This document shows positions 32,706 to 43,488 of a stretch of 44,689 bases of DNA, piece by piece. This DNA comes from Saccoglossus kowalevskii. Lineage: Eukaryota > Hemichordata > Enteropneusta > Harrimaniidae. Positions within the stretch are counted from its first letter, which is position 1; the number at the start of each line of letters is the position of its first letter. The notes beneath the pieces are model-generated. The model searched no databases. It was given only the letters and a program-made list of their open reading frames with translations, and was not told the origin of the DNA. Position numbers and translations under genes: made by a program. The DNA lies in contig NW_003122913.1 of assembly GCF_000003605.2 (NCBI RefSeq), positions 107,352 through 152,040 of the forward strand, given 5' to 3'.

Positions 32706-32839
32706 AGAAATGGCTATCATAAATGGATAAATGGTAAGTTAATAAACTATCTAGTAAACCTGTATATTTTATTATAAACAAATGTTTGCATCTATGATAT
32801 GGAATTGTTTTGAAGTCGTACTAACAGTGTTTCTCATTG

Positions 32840-32940
32840 GCATTACTGGTGGATGTGCGTGGGAGGTGACCTGAACGATTGCAAGGTGAGGTTAACTGTG
32901 GTTTCACGTTCTCTGTTAAGCAAATTACATCGTTTTTATT
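32840..32940. repeat. Segment D2, copy a
   Basis: 'gaacgattgcaaggtgaggt' and 'ttctctgttaagcaaatta' recur nearly identically at 38408-38465. D2 follows D1 in both duplicated blocks. Confidence 0.8.
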
Positions 32941-35221
32941 TTTTAAATACAACCAAAAACGTAAGCCAAAAGTGGATTCAAATATCGCCTGACAGCAACG
33001 ATTATAAGCTGTCCTAGGGACTTTCTATGGATTTAAAGACGAACACCGATCTAAGGCAATTTACTGCAAGTTACGGTGCCCTCTTTGCCCGAAATTGTAA
33101 GAACGAATACTAGAAATATGCGCAAGGTAAGTTTGTTATTGGTAGTACCCATCTCAAGAGAGGAAGGCTAAAATAGTACGACTAAGGTGATCTGAAGTTC
33201 ACCATGATCTCTAAATTTCCAGAAAAATAAAGATGCAACAAGAAGTGAAACCCCTGCAGTGAAAATAAGCCAGCAGCTCAATAGCAAGATATTTTATACT
33301 CATTCCGAATTTGAGGATGAAATGATGGTAATGATTGAGGATTGTTTTTTTGGCATATGTTGATCAAAATGAACCTTTTAATATTTTATAGTATATCTAA
33401 TTAATCTAATTAATCTATTAAAAGATTCAGAGCTGTATCATAAATCGAACATGCATAAAATAGTTTAATATTCCCATTTATTTTAAATAAATAATAAATC
33501 ACGCAGTCATATATGGAATGGTCTTAGAACATATTTAGATGTTGTCCTATCATATATAATTTCCTGGGCGTCAATATCATTTAAGGAAAATGACAGCAAC
33601 TAAAGTATCATCTATTGATATGCAAAGTAGTATATATATTTGTTTTAATTCTGCAAAAACTGATCAACCAAACGAGTACATGTATCAGATCTTTTTATTT
33701 TTTTTTCAGAGATTTCCGATGTAATGTATTTGAACGTAACAATCATAGCGAGTTTTGTTAAATTCACCGATTTCACTATATGAATGTAAGAACAAACACA
33801 ATTTTCTGGTGATATCGAAAAATATAAAAAATAGTTACTTTGAAATCACTTTCTAATTTTTAATCTACATTTTTCAATAAAATTATCACATTGTTTACAA
33901 CATTTCTTCTATGAAAATAATAAGTGTGAATGTAACTTCCTGGAAACTTTCAACTTCATTCTTAATACATCTAAACTATCACTGTGGAAGTACAAGCAAT
34001 ATTGTATCACTAATACAATGGAACTACAAACCACTTTTGTGTTGGTATTACTATTTATGTTTTCTGTCACAAGTATTGTTGTCAAGGAAACACAACATTA
34101 TTCACATTGTTGTATTTATTTAAGTCTGCTAACTTTTTATCAGGGCCATTAACTTTTAAGAGTTTGTAGTCCTGGTATCTAACACATTATTTGTGGGAAT
34201 TTATAACACTGGTATAGTTGCACGCCATGGCATGGACAGCGCCTCCAATCACCCAATGACATATAACCTTTGCAACTACAGGTTGTTGGATGTGCTCCTC
34301 TCAAATGTCATGGCGCACCAAGCCACAAGAGGCCAGTAACTAGTAATGAATCCGGTATTCTGATTGGTCCATCACGTTCTCGTTTATTAGCTTGCTCTAA
34401 GTATTTCCTCTGGTTACTTGGGGTAACCTTCCGTCAGCGCTTATGCTCGTGCCCTGGAGCATGGGTTACCTTTTACTCTCGAATATAAAACTATTTCTTT
34501 TGTTATACATTTGTACAGAAACAGCGAGAAATACCAGAAACATCTCAAATATGTAAGTCTAAGAAGGCAGTATGTATTGGCATGACGTAATGAAGACTTG
34601 TTTACAGAAAACGAATGTTAGAATGTTTTCTAACTACGTCACTTAGTGACGTGACTACCCACTTAGTCATGTGGGTTGGAATCCCTGCTCAGTGGAACAT
34701 TATGGCGATTACTAGTTACCTGCGTCCTACTTTCCATTCGCATGGGACGCCGGGAAACGAACTACAGGTTGTTACTAACACATTTGCAAACCCTAACCTC
34801 GCTCTTGTCACAAACACCCAAGATTATGACAATGAATCCTCACTCACAAATATGTACATAAACCCCAACTTTCATAAGTTGTCTGAGAGTAGCATGTGTC
34901 TTGCTTACTTTATACCCTAGATTAAAATTAAAACAATTTCTTGAAGTTGCTTTCGTGACAAAGACACAAAAGGAAGGAAATACACAACTAAGTATAGTTT
35001 TGCATGCACAAACAGTATAGACATCATGGGCAAATGGCCGCTTTATCATATAACAGTGTAAAAACAAGTCTTGCCCGTCTTTTGCTGTAAACGTATCTAA
35101 CAAAATGTTCTGAACATGTTAGTCTTATAATTTCTCAAAGAATGAGAAATTTTCAGATAAACGCTTCAAAAAATTATAACTGAATATACTTCAAATTTAA
35201 ACACATTGATGTTTCTAATAT
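32941..35221. other. Unassigned non-coding stretch
   Basis: No gene supported. 34260-34790 is less AT-rich, with short inverted motifs including a 17-bp palindrome (34636-34652). Open frames there lack recognisable motifs. Confidence 0.5.
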
Positions 35222-35375
35222 TTAGATAAATAGATAAGTGAATGCTGTTTTCTTTTGAAATAGATAAGTGAATGTTTTCTTTTGAAATAGATCAGTGAAT
35301 ATTGTTTTCTGTTGAAATAGATAGGTGAATGTTGTTTTCTTTTGAAATAGATAGATGAATGTGTGTTCTTTTATT
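35222..35375 (-). repeat. ~30-bp minisatellite, inverted copy of the 37-38 kb array
   Basis: About five units of 'aaatagataagtgaatg' plus 'ttgttttcttttg', which is the reverse complement of the unit at 37140-38140. Confidence 0.9.
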
Positions 35376-35499
35376 AACTTATTAATAATTGTTAAGACTT
35401 CATTGCTCACAAAAAAACTTAAAGACAAGACAACGCGCGTATGAAATCTGAGACATGCTTTCCTTTTATCATCTGAGAACCGCTACGTTCGTGAACAAA

Positions 35500-36190
35500 A
35501 ATATTTCGGTAGTTTGTTAACTTAAAGTGTGAGGGACGTCACCTGCACACGCACATAGAACAACGATAACAACACACGCTAAAACGCAAAGGCTCATGGG
35601 TAGACGCTTGGTTGTAAACAAAGACACGCTATGGCCATCTGACGCATGCGCAGGTGACGACTCCCCCGCTTTAATAGTAGACACACAATATTCCAGTTTG
35701 CTGAAAATATACACATTGATACAGTTACATGGTTAGTAAACAGAGAATGTCTTAATTACAGTTTAATTATTAACGTATTTCCCAGTTGCCATCTAATTGT
35801 TACTTAGATGAAAAAAAAAATAACGAAAAAAGAGTTTAGTTACATACCGGAAAACTCCGGAGGAATGAAATAAGATAAAGAGAAAGAAATAAGACTGTTA
35901 CATTTCGCCGCGATGAACGGGACTCAGCTGCACATGGGAGGTGCTCAGGTCATACAGCTTAGTATCGTATGCTATGGCGTCGTTCTACCCTAAAAACGTA
36001 CAGGACCAGCGCCCCCGCAGAAGTCAGACAATGTCAAGACATAACGATATAGATATGTCAATCATTTACCCGGTCTTAGTAGAACACTTACACGAGCTCT
36101 AAACACTTAGCCGAGGTTTGAACACTAACCCTGTCCATTGGATTTGTATAAATATCCATGAAAGATTCATGGTTCTATTTTGAGAAAAAC
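35500..36190. repeat. Segment D3, copy a (interrupted by a MITE)
   Basis: From 'atttcggtag' (35502), interrupted by the MITE at 35522-35674, through 'acaatattccagtttgctga', 'cagagaatgtcttaattac', 'cagttgccatctaattgtt', 'gctatggcgtcgttctaccc' to 'gattcatggttctatttt'. Paralogous to 38575-39030 and 41470-41985. It contains a - strand GTATGT donor-like site at about 35847 in a context retained in copy b and lost in copy c. Confidence 0.88.
35522..35674 (+). mobile_element. TTAA MITE family B, copy 3 (with empty site in paralog)
   Basis: 153 bp flanked by TTAA (35522-35525, 35671-35674). Core as at 20562. The paralogous segment at 41470-41510 has a single TTAA (41490-41493) at the same place and no element. 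Confidence 0.92.
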
Positions 36191-36279
36191 AACGAAATTG
36201 AGAGTAGAGAAACTTGAATACAAAAATAGTCCGAGTTGGTAAAGCCTTCATTATTACGTACTCCACGGACGCTACCAAT

Positions 36280-36900
36280 TGGAGTCAAGTCTGTAACAAT
36301 GTTTCTTGCATTGATTCAATAATGTCATCTCCGAGCTCTGTCACGAGATGCGCAATACTGCCAAAGGGCATAGAATCCAATGAATGAAAGCGAGTTTGCA
36401 GCGAAAAATAAACAGCGGGGTAGACTTATTGTATACTAATGAGCTCAATCTTCATTGACATTTACAGACTGGTCTTGGCTTTTTGTACACAGCGCCACCA
36501 GCGTTAGAAGTTGCACACTCCAAGGCGATACCGGTAATGCTCATGCATGGGCAGACTTGGGCACATAATGGTTTTCAGAACAGATTATCCATTAAATGGA
36601 TGTGACAAAACTAAAATAAAATTGTCTTTAGACTCGTGTAGGGATAAACTCTTTGCGCGTTCTGACATTTCTATTGGTTATTGTGTTCTTAAACCTAAGT
36701 ATAGTTCATTGTTTGAAATTACCGGTCTACCGAATCCATCAAGTTTTCTGTTGGGCTCAGAGTTTTGTAATGTCGTCGCTCGGTTGTCCACCTAATTTTT
36801 TGAGCAGTAGGTTATATGTAGGTTTTGTATTTTTTATTATAAATAAATGTTTGCTACTTGCTGTTTCGTTTCCGACAGGAAACACTGTCTGCCCGCGCCT
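36280..36900. repeat. Segment D1, copy b (paralog of the GLTP 5' region)
   Basis: Matches 31100-31416 closely through 'atggttttcagaa' and then resumes the part beyond the hAT insertion ('ttttattataaa(c/t)aaatgtttgc' near 36830 and 32770). On the - strand an ATG at 36328 opens a frame like the one upstream of the GLTP start but stops after 18 codons. Confidence 0.88.
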
Positions 36901-37139
36901 GCAGTAATAGTAATAGGGTCGGTAAGTGATATTTTCTGTAATTAATTGTTTTGTTTATTTTCGTAATAATGTAATTTAAATAAGTAAATAACGTAAATTC
37001 GTAGACATAGACAAGATGTAAAATGTAATCTGCTATTTTATTCTTCCGTAATTTGTACAAAGATCTTATTTTTGTAAGCGTATAAAGTAATTTCAACATT
37101 AAATATCGTAATTCGTACGCAAATTTCAATTTTGATTTT

Positions 37140-38140
37140 TTAGCACAAATTATCTATTTCAACAGAAAACCACATTCACTGATTTAAATTTAAAGAAAAC
37201 CACATTCACTCATCTATTTCAAAAGAAAACCACATTCACTTATCTATTTCAACATAAATCACATTCACTTACCTATTTCAATAGAAAATCACATTCACTT
37301 ATCTATTTCAACAGAAAACAACATTCATTTAACTATTCCAACAAAAAAAACACATTCACTTATCTATTTCAACAAAAAACACATTCACTTATCTATTTCA
37401 ACAGAAAACCACATTCACTTATCCACCTGTTTCAACAGAAAACCACATTCACTTACCTATTTCTACAGAAAATCACATTCACTTATCTATTTCAACAGAA
37501 AACAACATTCACTTACCTATTCCAACAAAAAAACACATTCACTTATCTATTTCAACAAAAACACATTCACTTATCTATTTCAACAGAAAACCACATTCAC
37601 TTATCTATTTCAACAGAAAACCACATTCACTTATCTATTTCAACAGAAAACAACATTCACTTACCTATTTCAACAACAAAAAACACATTCACTTATCTAT
37701 TTCAACAGAAAACAACATTCACTTATCTATTTCAACAGAAAACAACATTCACTTACCTATTTCAACAACAAAAAACACATTCACATATCTATTTCAACAG
37801 AGAACCACATTCACTTATCTATTTCAACAAAAAACCACATTCACTTATCTATTTCAACAGAAAACAACATTCACTTACCTATTTCAACAACAAAAAACAC
37901 ATTCACTTATCTATTTCAACATAAACCACATTCACTTATCTATTTCAACAGAAAACCACATTCACATATCTATTTCAACAGAGAACCACATTCACTTATC
38001 TATTTCAACAGAAAACCACATTCACTTATCTATTTCAACAGAAAACCACATTCACTTATCTATTTCAACAGAAAACGACATTCACTTATCTAGTTCAACA
38101 TAAACAACATTCACTTATCTATTTCAACAGAAAACCAAGT
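37140..38140 (+). repeat. ~30-bp minisatellite array, roughly 33 copies
   Basis: The unit is 'cacattcacttatctattt' followed by 'caacagaaaac', with small length variants (aacaacaaaaaa, aacaaaaaa). One short insertion is at 37420-37435. It is bordered on both sides (35222-35375, 38518-38572) by the same unit in opposite orientation. Confidence 0.97.
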
Positions 38141-38317
38141 GTTTTACAAATGTAAAATGTAATTAAAAATTTGTTTTATCTGTGAAGTGTAAAAAATGTT
38201 TTTCTACTGTAATTGGAATTTTCCATTTTATTTACTATAAAAATGCATTTGTTATCTCCTGTAACCTATACCAGCTATCCCCTTCTAGTAATAACATCAC
38301 TTGCGTACTTTATGATA

Positions 38318-38470
38318 TACATTAGCATTACGGGTGGATTTGTTATGCCGCCCTGCAACTAACTATGCGGGTATGGCAACTAAAATAATAATTATGCGTG
38401 GGCGGTACCCCGAACGATTGCAAGGTGAGGTTACCTTTGGTTTCACATTCTCTGTTAAGCAAATCACAAC
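38318..38470. repeat. Segment D2, copy b
   Basis: 'cattagcattacgggtgga', 'gaacgattgcaaggtgaggt' and 'ttctctgttaagcaaatcac' correspond to 32840-32940. Confidence 0.8.
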
Positions 38471-38517
38471 ATTATGTTTGTTATTTTGTGGGATAAAATG
38501 AACGATGTAAAATAGAA

Positions 38518-38572
38518 AAGTGAATGTTTTTTTTTTTTTGAAATAGATAAGTGAATGTGGTTTTCAGTTCAA
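38518..38572 (-). repeat. Minisatellite, inverted remnant
   Basis: Two units ('gtgaatgt...tgaaatagataa' and 'gtgaatgtggttttcagttc') opposite in direction to the main array. Confidence 0.85.
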
Positions 38573-38574
38573 AT

Positions 38575-39030
38575 AAAGCAAGACACACAATATTCCAGTT
38601 TGCTGAAAATATACACATTGATACAGTTACATGGTTAGTAAACAGAGAATGTCTTAATTACAGTTTAATTATTAACGTATTTCCCAGTTGCCATCTAATT
38701 GTTACTTAGATGCTAAAAAAATAATGAAAAAAGAGTTTAGTTACATACCGGCAAGCTCCAGAGGTATGATATAAGAGAGAGAGAAAGAAATAAGACTTGT
38801 TACATTTCGCCGCGATGAACGGGACTCTACTATTGTTTGCCAAGAGGCGTCGCTGAGGTCATCCTGCTTAGTATATACTACTGGCGCCGCCGGCAAACGA
38901 GAATGAACAGCCCCAATAGGTGTCATACATTGTCAGGATATAAAGATATGGACATGTTAACCACTTACACAGGCTTTTAAACAGTTTTGAACAATTCCCC
39001 GAGCTTTGAACACCACCCAAAGACCTGAAT
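38575..39030. repeat. Segment D3, copy b
   Basis: Near-identical to copy a for the first ~240 bp, more diverged after about 38830 ('aggtcatcctgcttagtata', 'gatatggacatgttaacca'). The anchor 'acatggttag' is 2902 bp from the one in copy a. Confidence 0.88.
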
Positions 39031-39085
39031 GGGGACTTCACTTCTCGTAGCGTTGAACAGCGTGACTCACTCGTACTTTGGACAC

Positions 39086-39215
39086 TTAAAGCAAGCGCGG
39101 TGGTCGTCGCGCAGCGCGTGCTCGAATTTCACGTTAATAAACAATGAATTTTACACGCGTTGTATACGTCGCTATGAGTCGCGTGTGTGATATTTGTACT
39201 GGTGGACCACAGTCC
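39086..39215 (+). mobile_element. TTAA MITE family C, copy 2
   Basis: TTAA, then 'agcaagcgcggtggtcgtcg', 'gctcgaatttcacgttaat', 'gtcgctatgagtcgcg', with a degraded right end near 'tggaccacagtccct'. Confidence 0.65.
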
Positions 39216-39665
39216 CTCTAGTGGACGTAGTAATATTAACAATACACCTAAATTGCGTGTGTAAACAAATTATAAAAGCGCGTTATAGCCGAACAAATAT
39301 ATGTATTCTATTAAGACGAATACCACTTTCTTCTAATAAGCTCTGCCTATCAGAATTTGCGAGTAGAATATTTACTACGTCAACCGCCCACACATCGCTC
39401 AATTTATATCTCTAATTCGCACTTTACAGATGCTAGTGTACTGAAAATGTCTGCTCCTTCGTTTAAAAAGCGTTACAGAGACGCATAGACAAAAGTAGTA
39501 TGTAATGTTTAACTGCGTTGTGTACATTCACTTATAATTTGTATATTCCAATTGTATTATTTTTCTTTTGAATAAAGGCCAGGGGTAACACAAATAAATC
39601 AAATCAAAAATCTTACGTACATCATTGTCTGCTTTCCAGGGACATTTTGTGATTAAGAGTTTAGA
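39216..39665. other. Unassigned stretch between MITE C copies
   Basis: No feature recognised; a 'ttgaataaagg' at about 39568 resembles a polyadenylation signal but no gene is attached. Confidence 0.4.
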
Positions 39666-39793
39666 TTAAAGGGCCGTCGTCGTGCAGCGTCCTGTTCGAT
39701 ATGGGACTCATAGCACCGTTTACAATGCATAAAATACATTGTTTATTTACATGAAATTCGAACATGCGCTGCGCTACGACCACTGCCCTTTGA
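39666..39793 (+). mobile_element. TTAA MITE family C, copy 3
   Basis: TTAA, then 'agggccgtcgtcgtgcagcg', 'gatatgggactcatagc', 'acatgaaattcgaacatgcg', and right end 'gctacgaccactgcccttt', inverted relative to the left. Confidence 0.8.
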
Positions 39794-40496
39794 TACTTAA
39801 TATATACATATTTCTTATATTTGTAAGTGAATACCGTTTTCCATAACAAAGTTACATTATTAATGATATATGTCAAAACGATTCACTACTGTAAAGCATG
39901 TCTTTTTAGCTAGCATGTTATTTTAGCTAATTTAGCTAATTTAGCTAATCTGTAATTTCGCTAATTCAAGATGTCACTAATTTAAAAATTAAAGTATTTT
40001 CTCACAATGAGATTGTTGGCACCTTAAGCTAAATTAAGATTCAGTTAATTCATGCATGGAGTCAAAATCGCAAAAATGGCATGTAGCTATTTAAGTAGTT
40101 CATTGTTTTGTAAACGTTTTTGTTCAAAATTGGTACAGACATTATAAATATTAGGATATATATCTATAACGACTTTTTTCACGATCGTATCAAATGTGGC
40201 CGACTGACAGCTATCTTGTTTTTTGAAAATTTAGTATCATGAACATGTGTGTAAATGGGGACTGTTAACATCTGGTCACACATTCACTCACAAATTCGAA
40301 TTTAAAAATACAACTAATAAACGTTATTTTTAACTGTATTCGAAAAGAAAAATCCGGACAAAAAATAAATAAATAAATAGATAAAAGACGACGGGGTTGC
40401 AGCCATATTGATTTTTGGCCATATACGTCATACTGAAATTTAACCTAAATGTCATTATGACAAAACTGAGGCACTTCTAATTAGATCACCGTTTAA
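39794..40496. other. Unassigned AT-rich stretch
   Basis: Contains a short 'tttagctaa' tandem run (39925-39957); nothing else recognised. Confidence 0.5.
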
Positions 40497-40509
40497 CCGT
40501 ATTCCTTGG

Positions 40510-40657
40510 GCTAATCTGCACTGGCTCGGAAGGTTGTAAATGATTAACTAGTTTGAATTTGCATAACAATACTGACAATGAACGTGCATTCAACGCCACA
40601 AGTTTTTTTGTTTTTTTAGCCAATCAGAATTCATCTTCCGAGCCAGTGCAGATCAGC
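40510..40657. mobile_element. Short inverted-repeat element (148 bp, 23-bp arms)
   Basis: Left arm 'gctaatctgcactggctcgg' plus 'aag' and right arm, the reverse complement, differ at one base. The flanks 'ccgtattccttgg' and 'ccgcattccttgcc' are similar direct repeats, a possible target duplication. Borders an RT relic. Confidence 0.8.
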
Positions 40658-40659
40658 CG

Positions 40660-41370
40660 CATTCCTTGCCCAATAGAGTATATTCTCATTGGTTCCAGCG
40701 TTATCCAACTTACTGAGATGGCAAGGAACATTGGGGTCATCTTTGATCATCATCACAGCTTCAAGAAGCACATATCTGCAACGTGTCGGTCTATATACTT
40801 TCACCTACGTAAAATTGGTCACATACGACGCTTTCCCTCCAAAAATACATGTACAATAATTATTCATGCATTAATATCTTCAAAACTTGGCTACGGCAAT
40901 TCACTTTTATTCGGACTACCAGAGAACACTACAAAGTCACTACAACATGCCCAGAACACAACAGCAATAATTGTGACACACACAAAGAAACATGAGCATA
41001 TTACACGGATTCTACAAGATTTGAATTGGCTGCCGGTGAAACACAGAATTGAATACAAGATGCTACTAACACCTACAAAGCACTGAATGACTTGTCACCT
41101 TGTTATATATCAGGCTTAATTCACTTTAGATCTTCACCTCGCGAACCAAAATATAAATCAGAATCATTCGGTAAACGTTCTATCTCATGTGCTGCACCAC
41201 GGCTTTGGAACACATTGCCACTTGAACTACGCAAGTCACCAACATTGAATAGTTGCAAGACTCAACTTAAGACTCATCTTTTTAGGAAAGCCTTTAACAA
41301 CTAGTCATCTCTACGTACAGCGCCATTGAGCATTGCCTTTTGGATACTGGCGCTTTATAAATTATTATTA
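40660..41370 (+). mobile_element. L2/CR1-like non-LTR retrotransposon 3' fragment (RT pseudogene)
   Basis: Frame 1 (40667-41083) reads ARNIGVIFDHHHSFKKHISA, later LGYGNSLLFGLPE, ITRILQDLNWLPVKHRIEYK. After a one-base frame change near 41068 it continues TYKALNDLSPCYISGLIHF, later RLWNTLPLELRKSPTLNSC and HLFRKAFNN, stop at 41304. These are the classic C-terminal motifs of L2/CR1/Jockey-like reverse transcriptases. The 3' tail 'ggcgctttataaattatt' with ATT repeats is typical of this group. 5'-truncated and frameshifted, hence dead. Confidence 0.92.
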
Positions 41371-41469
41371 TTATTAGTTATTACCCTGATTGCGACAGGA
41401 ACTATGTCATTAACATTGACTTACATCGGCTGACTGAACATCTGAAGGGGCAAGGCTCTTGTACAACAT

Positions 41470-41985
41470 TATTTCGGTAGTTTCTCAATTTAATACAAGA
41501 CAAACGACATTTTCAAGTTGCTAAAAGACAAACATTGCCATAGATACATGATTAGTAATCAGAGAATGTCTTAATTAAAGTTTTATTTATAATTGTTTTC
41601 CCCAGTTGCCATCTAATTGTTTGTTTGATGAACAAATAATAATTGAAAAACAGTTCAGTTACATATCGGCAAGCTCAAGAGGAATGAAATAATAGAGAGA
41701 GAAAGAATTAAAAGAAATTTTACATTCGCCGATATGAACGAGACTCAGTTCACCCAGCTTGGTATCACATGCTATGGCGTCATTCTACCCTAAAACCGTA
41801 CAGGACCAGCGCTCCCGCAGAAGTCAGACAATGTCAAGACATAACGATATAGATATGTCAATCACTTAACCGGGCTCAGAACACTTACAGAAGCTCTAAA
41901 CACTTAGCCGAGGTTTGAACACTAACCCAGAACATTGGAAATGTATAAATATTTATGAACCTTCATGATTCTATTTTGAGAAATA
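41470..41985. repeat. Segment D3, copy c (with empty MITE site)
   Basis: 'atttcggtagtttctcaat', a single TTAA, then the D3 sequence through 'gctatggcgtcattctaccc', 'cttagccgaggtttgaacac' and 'gattctattttgagaaa'. Spacing from copy b is 2917 bp. Confidence 0.88.
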
Positions 41986-42600
41986 CACTGTAAATCTATG
42001 TGTTTCAAATTATGACACATTTTTGTCCCCACTTTAAAATCACATTAGGTGATTTATAATTAAACATATTAAGTGTTTTTCTTAAAATCGCAAATAAGTT
42101 ATTTTACAGCACAACTGTTTTATAATAAAACATTTTTACTGTTTTGTGATAAAACATTTATTTAAAGTGTTTATAAGCTTGTCCCCACTTTAAAAACACT
42201 CTGCATAATCTGCATAATTGCAAGAAATGTTTATTATGAAAACACTTTTAATGGAACATTTCAGGGATGTTTTTGCCCATAACACATTCGAAACACGTTT
42301 TTAAAAGTGTTTCCATCAGAAACATGTATATTTAGGGCTTATTATCACAACACTTTTAAAAGTGCTTTTACTAGACACTAATTTTGTAAAGTGTTTATAA
42401 TCACGACACGTAGAAAAATGTCTCAACCGAAGACATGTTTTAATAAAGTGATTTCACTGGCCACACATTGAAAAGCGTTTCCACCAGAAATATGTATTGA
42501 AAAAGTGTTTATCATCGCAACACTTTGAACAGTAAAACACAATATTGACAAGTGCTCGTAACAGAGACACATTTTAAAATGTATTTACACTGATAAGATG
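41986..42600. repeat. Diverged GTGTTT/AAACAC-rich repeat, ~170-180-bp period
   Basis: Words such as 'gtttccatcagaaacatg' (about 42308) and 'gtttccaccagaaatatg' (about 42477), or 'ttattatcacaacac' and 'tttatcatcgcaacac', recur about 170 bp apart. Composition resembles the 44.1-44.6 kb array. Confidence 0.55.
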
Positions 42601-42986
42601 GTAACAAATCATTAACATTATCATTTTTTAAAATAAAATATATCAAAGGATGCGTTTCATGATGAGGCACTTTACACTATTGTACAGTAATCATAACAAA
42701 CGATAAACAAACCACATAAATAAGTAAGAATGTATTCATAAATATAAACATTAATAAAGTAAGTTCGAGTGTAACATTTAAGAAAAACAGACATGTATAG
42801 TTGTTTTAAAAGATATTATCAATCACGTAAGTAAGTGTGTTTACTAGTACTGAAATTCAAACCTTTCGTAGATATAATACCCAATATTTGCAAAAATTGA
42901 CACTTCAAAACAGATTAGTAATTAACTGAAACGAACAATAACATCTTTGAACCCTTTCAGTAGTAACCCATATTAACAGAACAAAA

Positions 42987-43488
42987 TTAATTCCCAACAT
43001 TAGCAGTTTCATCTTGTTCGCTTCGATCGCTTCTCTTAAAATCTGAAAAGTATAATATTATCAAAATGCAGTGAGTAATGTTCAAATAATTATCATTATT
43101 GTTTCAATATATGACGTGATATAAGATGAAAATATTATTGTTGTTATAAACTAACGCGCATGTAATGAGAATACGAGAATATGACCACAAACAAATTAAA
43201 CTGAAATTCTTTAAATTCTGCAACATTTCTATGATTTTTTTTAGTAACTCAGATCTTGATCTGGGGGGGGGGTGTTGGCATGGACGTAATGTGGTATGTA
43301 ATTCTCTGTTCCTGTAATATAATCAGTTATCCCGCACATGAAGAAATGAATGGGGGCCGCAGCAAATATCAATGTAGTACACAACTGCCGACGATCTATC
43401 AATTACAATTTCCACAAGATTCGTAACGGAGTAACAATATCATCATACCTTCAGGTTTGTTTAGAATACCTTCCGGTTCCCTTCTTTC
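42987..43488 (-). CDS. Tentative last two exons of an unknown gene
   Basis: Candidate exons 43488-43449 (between 'tttcctag' and donor GTATGA) and 43042-42987 (acceptor 'tatacttttcag', stop TAA) join in frame to ERREPEGILNKPEDFKRSDR followed by SEQDETANVGN. The charged tail and the splice signals make this plausible, but no homology was recognised and no upstream exon was found within the window. Confidence 0.25.

Noticed and set aside
35222-35428. Repetitive open frame (TYLFQKKT repeats)
   Set aside because: It is the reading of the ~30-bp minisatellite and not a repeat protein.
36547-36795. 82-codon open frame on the + strand
   Set aside because: It overlaps the duplicated D1 segment, has no motif, and the corresponding sequence in copy a is interrupted by the hAT element.
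38741-38926. 61-codon frame on the - strand ending at a GTATGT site in D3 copy b
   Set aside because: The frame is broken in copies a and c by small indels and stops, so it is not conserved coding sequence.
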